Assembly: GCF_015845845.1 (NCBI RefSeq)
Contig: NZ_LDIG01000048.1
Span: 1-64,000 of the forward strand
Direction of reading: 5' to 3'
Length of the DNA stretch: 64,000 bases
Source of the DNA: Paenibacillus dendritiformis
GTDB lineage: Bacteria > Bacillota > Bacilli > Paenibacillales > Paenibacillaceae
Shown here: positions 27,815 through 40,053 of the stretch, one piece after another
Position numbering within the stretch: position 1 is the first letter of the stretch
Layout: each line of letters opens with the position of its first letter
Notes under the pieces: generated by a model
The model's database searches: none
The model's input: only the letters and a program-made list of their open reading frames with translations
Told to the model about the DNA's origin: nothing
Position numbers and translations under genes: made by a program

Positions 27815-29887
27815 TTAGCCTTTGCTCTTCGAAATGATCTCTTCCGCGATATTGCGAGGAACTTCTTCATAGTGAGAGAGCTCCATCGAGAACACACCGC
27901 GTCCTTGCGTACCGGAACGAAGCGTCGTGGAATATCCGAACATCTCTGCGAGAGGCACCTTGGCACGGATAATCTGTGCGCCTGCACGAGAATCCATACC
28001 TTCGATGCGGCCGCGGCGAGAGTTCAGCATGCCCATTACGTCGCCCATGTACTCTTCAGGCACGGTAACTTCGACCTTCATGATTGGCTCGAGAAGAACA
28101 GGATTACACTTGTCCTTCGCCGCTTTAAGCGCCATGGAACCGGCAATCTTAAACGCCATTTCACTGGAGTCGACGTCGTGGTAAGAACCGTCGACGATCG
28201 TTGCTTTGATGTCTACGAGCGGATAACCGGCCAAGACACCGTTCTGCATCGCTTCTTCGATTCCCGCTTGTACCGGTGCGATATATTCGCGCGGTACAAC
28301 CCCGCCGACGATCTTGTTCTCGAATGCAAATCCTGCGCCCGGCTCTTGTGGTTCGAACTCGATCCATACGTGACCGTATTGACCGCGACCACCAGACTGA
28401 CGCACGAACTTACCTTCAACCCGTGCCGGTGTACGGAAGGTCTCGCGATAAGCAACTTGCGGGTTACCGATATTCGTTTCGACCTTGAACTCGCGGCGCA
28501 TACGGTCGATGATGACGTCAAGGTGAAGCTCACCCATACCGCCCAGGATCGTTTGACCTGTTTCTTCGTCCGTATGAGCGCGGAGCGTAGGATCCTCTTC
28601 CGTCAGCTTCGCGATAGCTACGCCAAGTTTGTCTTGGTCCGCTTTGGTCTTCGGCTCGACGGCAATATGGATAACCGGCTCAGGGAAGTTCATCGATTCC
28701 AGAATAATCGGATTCTTCTCGTCGCACAGCGTGTCGCCTGTGCCCGTATCTTTCAAGCCAACGGCAGCAGCGATGTCGCCGGAGTAGACGATATCGATCT
28801 CTTCGCGGCTGTTCGCGTGCATTTGCAGGATACGGCCGATGCGCTCGCGCTTGCCCTTCGTTGCATTCAAGACGTAAGAACCGGAGTTCAGCACGCCGGA
28901 GTATACGCGGAAGAATGTCAGCTTACCGACGTAAGGGTCTGTCATAATCTTGAACGCCAGTGCCGCGAACGGCTCTTCGTCCGAGGAATGACGAACCGCT
29001 TCCGTTCCGTCTTCGAGGTGGCCTTTGATATCAGGCACATCCAGCGGAGACGGCAGGTAGTCGACGACAGCGTCGATCATCATTTGAACGCCTTTGTTGC
29101 GGTAGGAAGAACCGCAGACAACCGGGAAGATTTGAACGCTGCATACCCCTTTGCGGAGAGCGGCTTTCAGTTCAGGAACTGTGATCTCTTCGCCTTCGAG
29201 GTATTTCATCATCAAGTCTTCGTCGAGTTCCGCAATCTTCTCAACCATTTCCTGACGGAGTTCCTCGGCTTGGTCTTTCAACTCTGCCGGAATTTCCGTC
29301 TCTTCAATTTCTTTTCCGAGATCGTCTTTGAAGATGTACGCTTTTTCCGTCATCAAATCGACGATACCTACGAAATCATTCTCTGCGCCGATAGGCAATT
29401 GAATCGCTACGGCATTCGCTTGCAGACGATCTTTCATGGACTGGATGACGTTGAGGAAATCAGCGCCGATGATGTCCATTTTGTTGACGTAAGCAATACG
29501 AGGTACGCCATAACGGTCAGCTTGACGCCATACCGTCTCGGATTGTGGCTCAACGCCTTCTTTTGCAGAGAAAACGCCTACGGCTCCGTCCAATACGCGA
29601 AGGGAACGCTCAACCTCTACCGTAAAGTCAACGTGGCCCGGAGTGTCGATAATGTTAACGCGGTGACCTTTCCATTGTGCGGTCGTTGCCGCCGATGTAA
29701 TCGTAATACCGCGCTCTTGTTCTTGCTCCATCCAGTCCATTGTTGCGGAACCTTCGTGAGTTTCACCAATCTTATGGGTACGACCGGTGTAGAACAAAAT
29801 ACGCTCCGTTGTCGTTGTTTTACCGGCATCGATGTGAGCCATAATCCCGATATTACGCGTATTTGCCAAGGAGAACTGTCTTGCCAT
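27815..29887 (-). CDS. fusA: Elongation factor G
   Basis: EF-G drives translocation and, with RRF, ribosome recycling. This 690-residue GTPase has G1 AHIDAGKT at residues 17-24, then DTPGHVDF and NKMD, followed by domains II to V with [20 protein letters not shown] in domain IV. The ATG at 29887 ([12 protein letters not shown]) follows GGGAG and is preferred over one six codons upstream. It lies 62 bp after rpsG. Confidence 0.99.
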   Translation of the reverse strand: MARQFSLANTRNIGIMAHIDAGKTTTTERILFYTGRTHKIGETHEGSATMDWMEQEQERGITITSAATTAQWKGHRVNIIDTPGHVDFTVEVERSLRVLDGAVGVFSAKEGVEPQSETVWRQADRYGVPRIAYVNKMDIIGADFLNVIQSMKDRLQANAVAIQLPIGAENDFVGIVDLMTEKAYIFKDDLGKEIEETEIPAELKDQAEELRQEMVEKIAELDEDLMMKYLEGEEITVPELKAALRKGVCSVQIFPVVCGSSYRNKGVQMMIDAVVDYLPSPLDVPDIKGHLEDGTEAVRHSSDEEPFAALAFKIMTDPYVGKLTFFRVYSGVLNSGSYVLNATKGKRERIGRILQMHANSREEIDIVYSGDIAAAVGLKDTGTGDTLCDEKNPIILESMNFPEPVIHIAVEPKTKADQDKLGVAIAKLTEEDPTLRAHTDEETGQTILGGMGELHLDVIIDRMRREFKVETNIGNPQVAYRETFRTPARVEGKFVRQSGGRGQYGHVWIEFEPQEPGAGFAFENKIVGGVVPREYIAPVQAGIEEAMQNGVLAGYPLVDIKATIVDGSYHDVDSSEMAFKIAGSMALKAAKDKCNPVLLEPIMKVEVTVPEEYMGDVMGMLNSRRGRIEGMDSRAGAQIIRAKVPLAEMFGYSTTLRSGTQGRGVFSMELSHYEEVPRNIAEEIISKSKG

Positions 29888-29949
29888 GGAGTGATCTCCC
29901 TTCAAATTGGGTTAGGTAACTCAATAATCGAGACCTGCTCAGCTGAATC

Positions 29950-30420
29950 CTACCAGCGGTAGTGAGCATACGCTTTGTTTGCTTCAGCCATTTTATGCGT
30001 ATCTTCGCGCTTCTTAACAGCAGCGCCTGTGTTGTTGGAAGCATCGATAATCTCTGCTGCCAGACGTTCTTGCATGGTCTTCTCTCCGCGGTTGCGAGAG
30101 TAGTTGACCAACCAGCGCAATCCCAACGAAGTGCGGCGATCCGGCTTCACTTCGATAGGCACTTGATAGTTCGAACCGCCGACACGGCGAGCCTTAACTT
30201 CAAGGACCGGCATGATGTTTTTCAATGCTGCTTCAAACACTTCCATAGGATCTTTCCCCGTACGTTCACGAACGAGCTCGAAAGCATCATATAGAATAGT
30301 TTGAGCAACACCACGTTTACCGTCGATCATGATGCGGTTAATCAGGCGAGTAACCAACTTGCTGTTATACACCGGATCCGGCAGCACGTCGCGCTTAGGA
30401 ACTGGACCTTTGCGTGGCAT
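29950..30420 (-). CDS. rpsG: 30S ribosomal protein S7
   Basis: This 156-residue S7 starts assembly of the 30S head. It begins [20 protein letters not shown] and contains [20 protein letters not shown] and [20 protein letters not shown], ending AYAHYRW. AAGGGGG precedes the ATG at 30420. It lies 119 bp after rpsL and 62 bp before fusA. Confidence 0.98.
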   Translation of the reverse strand: MPRKGPVPKRDVLPDPVYNSKLVTRLINRIMIDGKRGVAQTILYDAFELVRERTGKDPMEVFEAALKNIMPVLEVKARRVGGSNYQVPIEVKPDRRTSLGLRWLVNYSRNRGEKTMQERLAAEIIDASNNTGAAVKKREDTHKMAEANKAYAHYRW

Positions 30421-30539
30421 GTGAATCCCCCTTTCCAAATAACTTCACAAGCAGAAGCGAGTCCGTCTTCCTCTCCCGAGGAAATCGTCTCTTTCTGTAA
30501 CGGAATAAGATAATTTCACCCTATTCCCTCTGATTGCGA

Positions 30540-30962
30540 TTAGGATTTTTTCTCCTTCGGACGCTTCGTACCGTACTTGGAACGAGCTTGCATGCGGTTG
30601 TTCACCCCAGCAGTATCCAATGCACCGCGAACGATGTGGTAGCGAACCCCCGGAAGGTCTTTAACCCGGCCCCCGCGCACGAGTACAACGCTGTGCTCTT
30701 GCAGGTTGTGGCCGATACCTCCGATGTAAGCAGTAACCTCAACGCGGTTCGTCAAGCGAACACGGGCATACTTACGAAGTGCGGAGTTCGGTTTCTTCGG
30801 TGTCATCGTACCTACACGAGTGCAGACACCGCGTTTTTGAGGCGCGCTCAAATCCGTTTCTTCACGCTTCAGAGCGTTGTATCCTTTTTGCAAAGCTGGG
30901 GACTTGGATTTTGTTACTTTATCTTTGCGGCCTTTACGTACCAATTGGTTAATTGTTGGCAT
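30540..30962 (-). CDS. rpsL: 30S ribosomal protein S12
   Basis: S12 is part of the decoding centre. This 140-residue protein starts [20 protein letters not shown] and has [20 protein letters not shown] with lysine 56, the position whose replacement gives streptomycin resistance in Bacillus, in its sensitive form. [20 protein letters not shown] is also wild type. GAAGGGGG precedes the ATG. It follows the L7Ae-type gene by 136 bp. Confidence 0.98.
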   Translation of the reverse strand: MPTINQLVRKGRKDKVTKSKSPALQKGYNALKREETDLSAPQKRGVCTRVGTMTPKKPNSALRKYARVRLTNRVEVTAYIGGIGHNLQEHSVVLVRGGRVKDLPGVRYHIVRGALDTAGVNNRMQARSKYGTKRPKEKKS

Positions 30963-31098
30963 GTTGGCACCCCCTTCCTATAAGTTTCAACACCTTTTAC
31001 AATTCATTCATTTAAGCCCACAGATCCAGGTGGTTCATAAATGAACAAATGAAATGTTTTTGCCATAGGACTTCCCCCGACAAAAACAATAGGTTTGC

Positions 31099-31356
31099 TT
31101 ATGAATTCGTGTTGACGACAGCCACTGCAGCCGCGCCGACCTCGATGCCGCACGCCTTGCCAAGCTCGCGCATCGTCTGGACATACGTCAGCTTGATGCC
31201 CTGCTTCTCGCACAGCGTGATAATCTTCGAAGTCACCCGCGCATCGGCGTCTTCCGCCACATATACTTCGGCGGCTAAGCCTTGCTCTACTATCTTCAGT
31301 GTCTGCTTGGTCCCAATCTTAATCTTCTCATCCTGTAACCCTTTATCATAAGACAT
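31099..31356 (-). CDS. rplGB: L7Ae-family ribosomal protein (YbxF type)
   Basis: This 85-residue protein belongs to the L7Ae/L30e family of kink-turn RNA binders; the Bacillus homologue YbxF associates with ribosomes. The core TLKIVEQGLAAEVYVAEDAD and the segment MRELGKACGIEVGAAAVAVV match the family. GGAGGAA lies shortly before the ATG. It is the first gene of the str operon, behind the promoter at 31407-31435. Confidence 0.9.
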   Translation of the reverse strand: MSYDKGLQDEKIKIGTKQTLKIVEQGLAAEVYVAEDADARVTSKIITLCEKQGIKLTYVQTMRELGKACGIEVGAAAVAVVNTNS

Positions 31357-31406
31357 GAATCATGTTCCTCCAAAAGTACAGGTCATTGCCTTGGGCACAC
31401 TACGAT

Positions 31407-31435
31407 ATAGTAGCACTTTCAATTTCATGTGTCAA
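31407..31435 (-). promoter_or_regulatory. Promoter of the str operon
   Basis: On the minus strand TTGACA (31430-31435) and TACTAT (31407-31412) are 17 bp apart. It lies just upstream of the YbxF-type gene and downstream of the rpoC terminator, and should drive rplGB-rpsL-rpsG-fusA-tuf. Confidence 0.8.
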
Positions 31436-31464
31436 GAAATTATTTTTAGTTGAATGAGAGCTTC

Positions 31465-31525
31465 AAAAAGCACCGTGACGCATGCCGCCAGGCCGTCCCT
31501 CTAGCGGGTGCTGCTGGCGGCATGC
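31465..31525 (-). terminator. Terminator of rpoBC
   Basis: A perfect 12-bp inverted repeat (GCATGCCGCCAG 31480-31491 with CTGGCGGCATGC 31514-31525) begins 12 bp after the rpoC stop. On the minus strand the stem is followed, after 9 bases, by CTTTTTG. The distance to the T tract is longer than ideal. Confidence 0.7.
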
Positions 31526-31537
31526 TGCACGATTCTA

Positions 31538-34500
31538 TTATTCGGCGGCGCCGACACCGGCGATGTCAAGCGCTTCTTCCGACTCTTCTTCCATCAGCGG
31601 GTTGATCAGCTTCACGCTGCGGTAGCGGCTCATGCCCGTACCCGCCGGGATCAGCTTCCCGATAATGACATTCTCCTTCAGGCCGAGCAGTTGGTCGACC
31701 TTGCCCTTGATGGCGGCATCGGTCAGGACGCGTGTCGTCTCCTGGAACGATGCGGCCGACAGGAAGGAATCGGTCTCCAGCGACGCCTTCGTGATACCTA
31801 GCAGCACCGGCTTGGCGACAGCCGGCTCTTTGCCGGACAGGATCGCTTCCTTGTTCGCCGCTTCGTACTCATGAAGGTCGACGTACGAGCCAGGCAGAAG
31901 TGTCGTATCTCCCGCGTCGACGATGCGGATCTTCCGCAGCATCTGCTTAATCATAACCTCAACGTGCTTGTCGTTGATTTCTACCCCTTGGTTCCGGTAT
32001 ACGCGCTGAACTTCCTGAAGGATGTAGTTCTGCACGCCGCGGATACCTTTGATGCGCAGCATCTCTTTCGGGTCGATGGAGCCGTCTGTAATCTCGTCCC
32101 CGGCTTCGATAGCCATGCCTTCGGTGACACGAATGCGGGAGCCGTAGGTGACGGAGTATACTTTGGTCTCCGCTTCGCCTTGAACCTCTACCTCGCGGCG
32201 GTCCTTCGCTTCGCGGATCTCTTTGACGACGCCGTCGATCTCGGAAATGATCGCTTGCCCCTTCGGATTGCGCGCCTCGAACAGCTCCTGGATACGCGGC
32301 AAACCTTGGGTAATATCGTCTCCCGCGACGCCCCCGGTATGGAACGTACGCATCGTGAGCTGGGTTCCCGGCTCACCGATCGATTGCGCGGCGATAATCC
32401 CGACCGCTTCCCCGATCTCGACGTGCTTGCCTGTCGCCAGGTTGCGGCCGTAGCAGATTTTGCAGACGCCGTGACGGGCGCGGCAGCTCAGCACCGAGCG
32501 AATCATCAGCTTCTTCACGCCGGCCTTGACGATCGCCTCGGCCTTGTCGGTATCGATGAGCTCGTTCCGGTTCACCAGCACTTCGCCTGTCTCCGGATGA
32601 CGCACCGTCTCGAACGAATAACGTCCTTCGATGCGGTCATACAAGCCCTCGATAACTTCCTTGCCGTCGGAGATGTCGCTGACGAGGAAGCCTTTGTCCG
32701 TGCCGCAATCGTCCTCGCGCACGATCACGTCCTGCGCGACGTCGACGAGACGGCGGGTCAAGTAACCCGAGTCCGCGGTACGAAGCGCGGTATCCGCGAG
32801 ACCTTTCCGCGCGCCGTGCGTCGAGATGAAGTACTCCAAGACGGTAAGGCCTTCGCGGAAGTTCGATTTGATTGGCAATTCAATAATCCGGCCGGACGGG
32901 TTCGCCATGAGACCGCGCATCCCGCCGAGCTGGGTAATCTGCGATTTGTTACCCCGCGCCTTGGAATCCACCATGAGCATGATGGAGTTATAGCGATCCA
33001 TCGATTTCATGAGAATATCCGTGATGCGGTCTTTCGTATCCGACCAGATCTCGATGACACGGTCATACCGCTCGTCGTTCGTAATCAGACCGCGACGGTA
33101 TTGATTCGTAATCACTCTGACCTTCTCTTCGGACTCCTTGAGGATCTCCGCCTTCTCCTGCGGCACGATAACGTCCGCCACCGCGATCGTAATCCCTGCG
33201 CGGGTGGAGTAGGTGAATCCAATCTGCTTGATGCGGTCCAGGATGACCGAAGTAAGCGTCGTATGGAAAATATCGAAGCAGCGGGCAATAATCTGACCGA
33301 GATAGTCTTTGCCTACCGCGCCCGTTTGCGGAATGTTCTGGACAATCTCCGGAATATTCGCGCCTTTCTCGTGAATAAAGTACATATCCGGCGTTCCCTC
33401 GAACAAGTTGCGCTTGGTCGGCTCGTTGATATAAGGGAATTCCGGCGGAAATATTTCATTGAAAATGATACGTCCTACCGTCGTCACGAGCAGCGCTTGC
33501 TGCTGCTTCTCCGTGAACGAGGTCTTGTTCAGCGCCCGGGCCGGAATGACGACGCGCGCGTGCAAGGAGGCTGTTCCGCGCTGGTAGGCGGATACCGCTT
33601 CATTGACAGAGGCGAAGATCATGCCGGAGCCTTTGGCTTCCTTGTTGTCCATCGTCAGGTAGAACGATCCGAGAACCATATCCTGAGATGGCGTAACGAC
33701 CGGCTTGCCGTCTTTCGGGTTCAAGATGTTGCCGGATGCCAGCATAAGCAGGCGCGCTTCCGCTTGCGCTTCCGCGGACAACGGCACGTGAACCGCCATC
33801 TGGTCGCCGTCGAAGTCGGCGTTGTACGCCGTACAGACGAGCGGATGGAGACGAATCGCGCGGCCTTCGACCAGAATCGGCTCGAACGCCTGGATACCGA
33901 GACGGTGAAGCGTAGGCGCGCGGTTCAACAGAACCGGATGCTCGCGAATCACTTCTTCAAGGACGTCCCATACTTCCGGGCTGACGCGCTCGACTTTGCG
34001 CTTCGCGCTCTTGATGTTATGCGCCAAGCCTTTGTTCACAAGCTCCTTCATGACGAATGGCTTGAACAGCTCCAGGGCCATTTCCTTCGGCAGACCGCAT
34101 TGATACATCTTCAAATACGGGCCGACGACGATAACGGAACGTCCGGAATAGTCGACGCGCTTCCCGAGCAGGTTCTGACGGAAGCGGCCTTGCTTCCCTT
34201 TGAGCATATGGCTGAGCGACTTGAGCGGACGGTTCCCCGGTCCGGTAACCGGACGGCCGCGCCGCCCGTTGTCGATCAAGGCATCGACGGCTTCCTGCAG
34301 CATCCGCTTCTCGTTCTGCACGATGATGTCCGGCGCGCCGAGATCGAGCAGCCGCTTGAGGCGGTTGTTCCGGTTGATGACGCGACGGTACAGATCGTTC
34401 AAGTCGGAGGTCGCGAAGCGTCCGCCGTCCAATTGGACCATCGGACGAAGCTCCGGCGGGATGACCGGCAGCACGTCGAGGATCATCCATTCCGGCGCAT

Positions 34501-35158
34501 TGCCCGAATTGCGGAACGCCTCGATGACTTCCAGACGCTTGATCGCGCGGTTGCGGCGTTGGCCTTGGGCCGTGCGCAGCTCTTCCTTCAGCATCGTCAG
34601 CTCTTTTTCCACGTCCAGATCCTGCAGCAGCTTCTTGACGGCTTCCGCGCCCATGCCGGCCTGGAATGCATGGCCGTACTTCTCGCGGTAGCTGCGATAT
34701 TCCTTCTCCGACAACAATTGCTTCTTCTCCAGCGGCGTATCGCCCGGATCCGTCACAACATAGGAGGCGAAGTAAATAATCTCTTCCAGCGAGCGGGGCG
34801 ACATGTCGAGGGCCAAGCCCATCCGGCTCGGAATGCCCTTGAAATACCAGATATGCGAGACCGGAGCAGCCAATTCGATATGGCCCATCCGTTCGCGGCG
34901 CACTTTCTGGCGCGTGACTTCAACGCCGCATCGATCACAGACGACGCCTTTGTAGCGCACCCGCTTATACTTGCCGCAGTGACATTCCCAGTCTTTCGTC
35001 GGTCCGAAGATCTTCTCGCAGAACAGCCCTTCTTTTTCCGGCTTGAGCGTGCGGTAGTTGATTGTCTCCGGCTTCTTGACTTCGCCACGAGACCAAGAGC
35101 GAATCTTGTCGGGAGAGGCGAGCCCAATCTTCATATATTCAAAATTGTTGACGTCCAT
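31538..35158 (-). CDS. rpoC: RNA polymerase beta-prime subunit
   Basis: This 1206-residue subunit carries the catalytic magnesium site [12 protein letters not shown] (near residue 450). The N-terminal zinc ribbon [20 protein letters not shown] and the second zinc site (CGTDKG, then [13 protein letters not shown]) are complete, as is the trigger-loop region. It starts at ATG 35158 ([20 protein letters not shown]). The AAGGAGG site is unusual because it lies in the arm of a perfect hairpin. rpoB ends 171 bp upstream. Confidence 0.99.
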   Translation of the reverse strand: MDVNNFEYMKIGLASPDKIRSWSRGEVKKPETINYRTLKPEKEGLFCEKIFGPTKDWECHCGKYKRVRYKGVVCDRCGVEVTRQKVRRERMGHIELAAPVSHIWYFKGIPSRMGLALDMSPRSLEEIIYFASYVVTDPGDTPLEKKQLLSEKEYRSYREKYGHAFQAGMGAEAVKKLLQDLDVEKELTMLKEELRTAQGQRRNRAIKRLEVIEAFRNSGNAPEWMILDVLPVIPPELRPMVQLDGGRFATSDLNDLYRRVINRNNRLKRLLDLGAPDIIVQNEKRMLQEAVDALIDNGRRGRPVTGPGNRPLKSLSHMLKGKQGRFRQNLLGKRVDYSGRSVIVVGPYLKMYQCGLPKEMALELFKPFVMKELVNKGLAHNIKSAKRKVERVSPEVWDVLEEVIREHPVLLNRAPTLHRLGIQAFEPILVEGRAIRLHPLVCTAYNADFDGDQMAVHVPLSAEAQAEARLLMLASGNILNPKDGKPVVTPSQDMVLGSFYLTMDNKEAKGSGMIFASVNEAVSAYQRGTASLHARVVIPARALNKTSFTEKQQQALLVTTVGRIIFNEIFPPEFPYINEPTKRNLFEGTPDMYFIHEKGANIPEIVQNIPQTGAVGKDYLGQIIARCFDIFHTTLTSVILDRIKQIGFTYSTRAGITIAVADVIVPQEKAEILKESEEKVRVITNQYRRGLITNDERYDRVIEIWSDTKDRITDILMKSMDRYNSIMLMVDSKARGNKSQITQLGGMRGLMANPSGRIIELPIKSNFREGLTVLEYFISTHGARKGLADTALRTADSGYLTRRLVDVAQDVIVREDDCGTDKGFLVSDISDGKEVIEGLYDRIEGRYSFETVRHPETGEVLVNRNELIDTDKAEAIVKAGVKKLMIRSVLSCRARHGVCKICYGRNLATGKHVEIGEAVGIIAAQSIGEPGTQLTMRTFHTGGVAGDDITQGLPRIQELFEARNPKGQAIISEIDGVVKEIREAKDRREVEVQGEAETKVYSVTYGSRIRVTEGMAIEAGDEITDGSIDPKEMLRIKGIRGVQNYILQEVQRVYRNQGVEINDKHVEVMIKQMLRKIRIVDAGDTTLLPGSYVDLHEYEAANKEAILSGKEPAVAKPVLLGITKASLETDSFLSAASFQETTRVLTDAAIKGKVDQLLGLKENVIIGKLIPAGTGMSRYRSVKLINPLMEEESEEALDIAGVGAAE

Positions 35159-35159
35159 C

Positions 35160-35176
35160 AAGGAGCGACCCTCCTT
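35160..35176 (-). promoter_or_regulatory. Hairpin that covers the rpoC ribosome binding site
   Basis: AAGGAG (35160-35165 as read on the plus strand) and CTCCTT (35171-35176) are perfect 6-bp arms around a 5-base loop. On the mRNA the 5' arm is the Shine-Dalgarno sequence AAGGAGG and the 3' arm lies 1-2 bases before the ATG. The fold would hide the ribosome binding site of rpoC. Confidence 0.7.
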
Positions 35177-35329
35177 AATTTGTACTAGAGTTCGCCGCTG
35201 TTGCACTTCACACAGGAGCGGCAGGCTGTGTTCCAATCTATAGGGGCTGACGGTGGCCGGCAGCGGCTGTATTCAGCACGGCTTCCGGCCACCGTCGATA
35301 CCAACGTGTCCTGATGCAGTTCCGGCGGC

Positions 35330-38300
35330 TTATTCCGCCACGTATTCGTCATCCATGCCAAGGTTCAGCTTGTCTTGCGGAATATCATCGTCATCGTCGA
35401 ATTCGCGCATTTCGATTTCTTCCTCGTTCTCCGTCAAAATCTTGACATCCATACCCAAGCTTTGCAGCTCTTTGATCAAGACCTTGAAGGACTCTGGAAC
35501 ACCCGGCTCCGGAACATTCTCGCCCTTGACGATCGATTCATACGTCTTCACCCGGCCGACGACGTCGTCCGATTTGACCGTAAGGATCTCTTGCAGCGTG
35601 TAGGCGGCGCCGTAAGCTTCCAGCGCCCATACCTCCATCTCCCCGAAGCGCTGTCCGCCGAACTGGGCTTTACCACCGAGCGGCTGCTGCGTAACGAGCG
35701 AGTATGGACCTGTGGAACGGGCGTGGATCTTGTCGTCAACCATGTGCGCGAGCTTAATCATGTACATGACGCCGACCGTAACTTCACGCTCGAACGGCTC
35801 GCCCGTGCGGCCATCGTACAGGATCGTCTTGCCGTTGCGCTGCATGCCGGCTTCTTCCATCGTATCGAATACGTCGTACTCGGTCGCTCCGTCGAAGACC
35901 GGCGTAGCCATATGCATGCCGAGGTAACGGGCAGCCATGCCCAGGTGAACCTCGAGCACTTGGCCGATGTTCATCCGGGAAGGAACGCCGAGCGGGTTCA
36001 ATACGACTTGAACCGGCGTGCCATCCGGCAGGAACGGCATATCCTCTTCCGGCAGAATGCGGGCGATGACCCCTTTGTTACCGTGGCGTCCCGCCATTTT
36101 ATCCCCTTCGGATATTTTCCGCTTTTGGGCAATATAAGCACGTACGAGTTGGTTGACGCCTGGAGGCAGCTCATCGCCGTTCTCCCGCGTGAACACCTTC
36201 ACGTCAACGACAATCCCATCGGTTCCGTGCGGAACGCGCAGGGACGTGTCGCGCACCTCGCGCGCTTTTTCGCCGAAGATCGCGTGCAGGAGACGCTCTT
36301 CCGCCGTCAGCTCGGTAACCCCTTTTGGCGTTACTTTACCGACGAGAATGTCGCCAGCCTTGATCTCGGCGCCGACACGGATAATGCCGCGCTCGTCGAG
36401 ATTCTTCAGCGCTTCTTCCCCGACGTTCGGGATATCGCGCGTAATCTCTTCCGGCCCCAGCTTCGTGTCGCGGGCTTCGGACTCGTACTCCTCGATATGA
36501 ATCGAGGTGTAGACGTCTTCTTTGACCAATTTCTCGGACAGCAGAATCGCGTCCTCGTAGTTGTAGCCTTCCCAAGTCATGAAGGCAACGACGACGTTGC
36601 GTCCCAGCGCCAGTTCGCCCATCTCCGTGGACGGACCGTCCGCCAAAATATCGCCCTTCTTGACGATATCGCCTTTCTTCGCCAGCGGGCGCTGGTTAAT
36701 GCAGGTTCCTTGGTTGGAACGCATGAACTTTTGCAATTTATATTTGACGAGGTCGCCCTTGACCTCTTTGCCGTCAATCATTTCAATGCGGCGGACTTGA
36801 ATCTCGTTCGCCGTAACGCGCTCGACGATTCCGTCCACTTTGGACACGATGCAGACACCGGAGTCCTTCGCGGACTTGTGCTCCATTCCGGTTCCGACGA
36901 ACGGCGCTTCCGGCACCAGCAGAGGCACCGCTTGCCGCTGCATGTTGGAACCCATCAGCGCACGGTTGGAGTCGTCGTTCTCCAGGAACGGAATGAGCGC
37001 GGTCGCAACCGACACGACCTGCTTCGGCGAGACGTCCATATAGTCGACGCGCTCGCTCGGCATCGTCAAAATATTGTCGGACTGCTTGTTGTAGCGGACG
37101 ATAACCATATCGTCCTGGAACGAGCCGTCTTCATTCAACAGCGCGTTCGCCTGGGCGATGACATAGTTGTCTTCCTCATCCGCCGTCATGTAATCAATTT
37201 GTTCCGTAACCTTGCCGGTCTTCGGATCGACCCAACGATACGGAGCTTCGATGAAGCCGTACTCGTTGACGCGAGCGAAGGTGGACAAGGAGTTGATTAG
37301 ACCGATGTTCGGACCTTCCGGCGTCTCGATCGGACACATACGCCCATAGTGGGAGTGGTGAACGTCGCGGACTTCGAAGCCGGCGCGTTCCCGCGTCAGA
37401 CCGCCCGGTCCGAGCGCGGACAGACGGCGCTTGTGCGTCAATTCCGCCAGCGGGTTCGTCTGGTCCATGAACTGGGACAACTGCGAGCTGCCGAAGAACT
37501 CCTTGATCGAGGCGATGACCGGACGGATGTTAATCAGCGCTTGCGGCGTAATGACGCTCGCATCCTGAATGGACATCCGTTCGCGGACGACGCGTTCCAT
37601 CCGGGACAGACCGATGCGGAACTGGTTCTGCAGCAATTCGCCGACCGAACGGAGACGGCGGTTGCCCAGATGGTCGATATCATCCGTGCTGCCGATGCCG
37701 TGCAGCAGGTTGATGAAATAGTTGATCGAGGCGATGATATCGGCCGGCGTAATGTTCTTCACCGATTTGTCGATGTTGCCGTTGGAAATGACCTTGATGA
37801 CCTTGCCTTCCTCCAGCGGCGAGAACACGCTGATAACCTGCATCGGAATATCATCCGATTCCAGCACTCCGCCTGCGACGTGATACGTCTTGAAGCCGAC
37901 ACCGCTCTCCAGGCGCGGCATGATTTCATCCAGCAGGCGGCGGTCGATCATTTGCCCTGCTTCGGCCACGATCTCGCCCGTCTCCGCATCGAACAGCGTC
38001 TCGGCGAGGCGCTGGTTGAAGAGACGGTTCTTGATATGAAGCTTTTTATTAATCTTGTACCGGCCCACGTTGGCCAGATCATAACGTTTAGGATCGAAGA
38101 AGCGTGCGATGAGCAAGCTTTTCGCATTATCCAATGTCGGCGGTTCACCCGGACGCAGGCGCTCATAGATTTCGATCAGCGCTTTTTCCGTAGAATCGGT
38201 ATTGTCTTTGTCCAGGGTGTTCCGGATGTATTCATCCTGTCCGAGCAGCTCCAAAATCTGCTCGTCCGTACCGAAGCCCAAGGCGCGAAGAAGGACGGTG

Positions 38301-38872
38301 ACCGGAATCTTGCGCGTGCGGTCAATGCGGACATAGATGATGTCCTTGGCGTCCGTCTCCAGCTCAAGCCAGGCCCCGCGGTTCGGGATGACGGTTGCCG
38401 TATATGTCTTCTTCCCGTTCTTGTCGACTTTCGTACTGAAATAGACACTTGGGGAGCGAACCAACTGGCTGACAATAACACGTTCCGCACCGTTGATGAT
38501 GAACGTGCCTGTCTCCGTCATGAGCGGGAAATCACCCATAAACACTTCTTGCTCTTTGACTTCTCCGGTCTCTTTATTGAGGAGACGCACTTTGACCCGG
38601 AGCGGTGCTGCATACGTTACATCGCGTTCTTTCGATTCATCGACCGAATACTTAGGCTCGCCCAAGCTGTAATCGATAAACTCCAGAACCAAGTTACCCG
38701 TGAAATCCTGAATCGGCGAAATGTCTTGGAACATCTCACGCAATCCTTCGTCCAAAAACCATTCGTACGATTTCTGTTGGATTTCAATCAAGTTCGGGAC
38801 TTCGAGTACCTCTTTGATGCGCGCGTAGCTGCGCCGAGTGCGTCGACCATACTGAACAAGATGTCCTGCCAA
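35330..38872 (-). CDS. rpoB: RNA polymerase beta subunit
   Basis: This 1180-residue subunit forms the other half of the active-site cleft. The rifampicin region ([20 protein letters not shown], then [13 protein letters not shown]) is wild type. The C-terminus carries a run of aspartates ([12 protein letters not shown]). The start is the TTG at 38872 ([20 protein letters not shown]), matching the TTG start of the Bacillus gene and lying 6 bp after GGGGTGAG; the ATG six codons upstream is less likely. It has its own promoter and lies 379 bp after rsmC. Confidence 0.98.
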   Translation of the reverse strand: MAGHLVQYGRRTRRSYARIKEVLEVPNLIEIQQKSYEWFLDEGLREMFQDISPIQDFTGNLVLEFIDYSLGEPKYSVDESKERDVTYAAPLRVKVRLLNKETGEVKEQEVFMGDFPLMTETGTFIINGAERVIVSQLVRSPSVYFSTKVDKNGKKTYTATVIPNRGAWLELETDAKDIIYVRIDRTRKIPVTVLLRALGFGTDEQILELLGQDEYIRNTLDKDNTDSTEKALIEIYERLRPGEPPTLDNAKSLLIARFFDPKRYDLANVGRYKINKKLHIKNRLFNQRLAETLFDAETGEIVAEAGQMIDRRLLDEIMPRLESGVGFKTYHVAGGVLESDDIPMQVISVFSPLEEGKVIKVISNGNIDKSVKNITPADIIASINYFINLLHGIGSTDDIDHLGNRRLRSVGELLQNQFRIGLSRMERVVRERMSIQDASVITPQALINIRPVIASIKEFFGSSQLSQFMDQTNPLAELTHKRRLSALGPGGLTRERAGFEVRDVHHSHYGRMCPIETPEGPNIGLINSLSTFARVNEYGFIEAPYRWVDPKTGKVTEQIDYMTADEEDNYVIAQANALLNEDGSFQDDMVIVRYNKQSDNILTMPSERVDYMDVSPKQVVSVATALIPFLENDDSNRALMGSNMQRQAVPLLVPEAPFVGTGMEHKSAKDSGVCIVSKVDGIVERVTANEIQVRRIEMIDGKEVKGDLVKYKLQKFMRSNQGTCINQRPLAKKGDIVKKGDILADGPSTEMGELALGRNVVVAFMTWEGYNYEDAILLSEKLVKEDVYTSIHIEEYESEARDTKLGPEEITRDIPNVGEEALKNLDERGIIRVGAEIKAGDILVGKVTPKGVTELTAEERLLHAIFGEKAREVRDTSLRVPHGTDGIVVDVKVFTRENGDELPPGVNQLVRAYIAQKRKISEGDKMAGRHGNKGVIARILPEEDMPFLPDGTPVQVVLNPLGVPSRMNIGQVLEVHLGMAARYLGMHMATPVFDGATEYDVFDTMEEAGMQRNGKTILYDGRTGEPFEREVTVGVMYMIKLAHMVDDKIHARSTGPYSLVTQQPLGGKAQFGGQRFGEMEVWALEAYGAAYTLQEILTVKSDDVVGRVKTYESIVKGENVPEPGVPESFKVLIKELQSLGMDVKILTENEEEIEMREFDDDDDIPQDKLNLGMDDEYVAE

Positions 38873-39206
38873 CTTTAACTCACCCCTCATGTCTACTCAC
38901 AAAAATTGGATTGCGAATCCTTTTCGATATCCTTTATAATAAAGTCCACGAAAGAGACTCTGAAAACGAGAAAATGGGTTGAACAAACAAAAAGAAAAAC
39001 GTACGTTCACGATAAAACGCCTTTTCCGATGGACGCCGTTTCTCCGTGCCGTCGTTTCCTGTTGTAGAACATCCTTCATATCCGATAGACTTGCCCAAAA
39101 TGTAAACATTATACTTCATTTCACGAAAATGTATTCGTCTTTTCAAAAAAAAGCTTGACATTTTGGTCATGTAAAGACATGAAGGCCATCCTAATACTGA
39201 CATTTT
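38873..39206 (-). other. Long rpoB leader without a gene
   Basis: The leader between the rpoB promoter and the TTG start is about 330 bases and AT-rich. A second perfect TATAAT (39108-39113 as its complement) has no matching -35 box. I see no open frame with a ribosome binding site and no recognised riboswitch. Confidence 0.5.
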
Positions 39207-39209
39207 ATA

Positions 39210-39238
39210 ATAATACCATATCGGGCATGTCGAGTCAA
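39210..39238 (-). promoter_or_regulatory. Promoter of rpoBC
   Basis: On the minus strand TTGACT (39233-39238) and TATTAT (39210-39215) are 17 bp apart. It lies 14 bp beyond the rsmC-type stop codon, giving rpoBC an independent start in addition to readthrough from rplJL. Confidence 0.75.
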
Positions 39239-39251
39239 CTTCGAATTTAAA

Positions 39252-39857
39252 CTATTCTTTGACAGCCCGATAGATGCGGTACCCCTTCTCTTTGGCTACC
39301 AGCTCCACTTGCTCCTCGCCGAACAGCTCCCGAAGCTTGGCTTCCGCAGAAGGCGCCCCCTGCTTCTTCTGAATAACGATCCATAGCGCTCCTCTAGCAT
39401 TCAAATGAGCGTGTGATTGTTCAAAAATCCGGTGCACGACTTCTTTGCCGGCTCGTATCGGCGGGTTCGTCAAAATGACGTCGAAGGTTGACGAGCCGAT
39501 GCCGTCCAATCCGTCGCTTTGCAGCACCGCCACATTGGATATGCCGTTGCGCTTCGCATTTTCACGGGCCAGCTCCAGCGCCCGTTCATTCACGTCCACC
39601 ATCGTCACATGACCTTGCGGGGCAAGCTTGGCCGCCGCCATTCCGATAGGACCGTAGCCGCATCCGACATCAAGCACCTGCGCTCCGTCCGGAATGTCCA
39701 TATTTTCAATCAGCACGCGGCTTCCGAAGTCAACTCCGCCCTTCGAGAAGACGCCGGCATCCGACACGAACTGCAGCGTATGCCCGCGCAGCTCCGCCTT
39801 CCAATATTGCCGATCATGCGGCGTATCCGGCCGGTGACTATAGTAATGTCCCGTCAA
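39252..39857 (-). CDS. RsmC/YbxB-type class I methyltransferase
   Basis: This 201-residue SAM-dependent enzyme resembles rRNA guanine-N2 methyltransferases of the RsmC/RlmG group; the exact target is not known to me for the Bacillus-type YbxB. Motif I is VLDVGCGYGPIGMAAAKLAP (about residues 58-80), the acidic SAM residue is in MVDVNERALELA, and the catalytic NPPIRAGKEVVH follows. The TTG at 39857 (MTGHYYSHRPDTPHDRQYWK) lies 6 bp after AGGAGGG and matches the family start. The gene keeps its usual place between rplL and rpoB. Confidence 0.88.
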   Translation of the reverse strand: MTGHYYSHRPDTPHDRQYWKAELRGHTLQFVSDAGVFSKGGVDFGSRVLIENMDIPDGAQVLDVGCGYGPIGMAAAKLAPQGHVTMVDVNERALELARENAKRNGISNVAVLQSDGLDGIGSSTFDVILTNPPIRAGKEVVHRIFEQSHAHLNARGALWIVIQKKQGAPSAEAKLRELFGEEQVELVAKEKGYRIYRAVKE

Positions 39858-40004
39858 CTTCCGCCCTCCTTCCTCTGCGTTCAAAGTGCTGCTGTTCATT
39901 GGCTAAGATGCGCTAGCCTCTGTGATGCTCTATCCCGGTCCTCTGTCCTCCGCCCCAAAGTTGCGGCAAGAACAGGCGCGTCGTGACGTCGTATCCTAGA
40001 CAAC

Positions 40005-40033
40005 GAACCCCTTGAATGTTCTTCAAGGGGTTC
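40005..40033 (-). terminator. Hairpin after rplL, probably a partial terminator
   Basis: A perfect 12-bp stem (GAACCCCTTGAA 40005-40016 with TTCAAGGGGTTC 40022-40033) and 5-base loop begins 20 bp after the rplL stop. On the minus strand only GTTGTCT follows, so termination is likely incomplete. This is where the rplJL-rpoBC ratio is set in many bacteria. Confidence 0.7.
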
Positions 40034-40053
40034 CGCACTTCAGCAAGCAAATA

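Noticed and set aside
27872-29962. Very long plus-strand frame opposite fusA, and similar frames opposite rpoB and rpoC
   Set aside because: They are antisense shadows caused by codon bias of highly expressed genes; residue composition is unlike real proteins and no ribosome binding sites fit.
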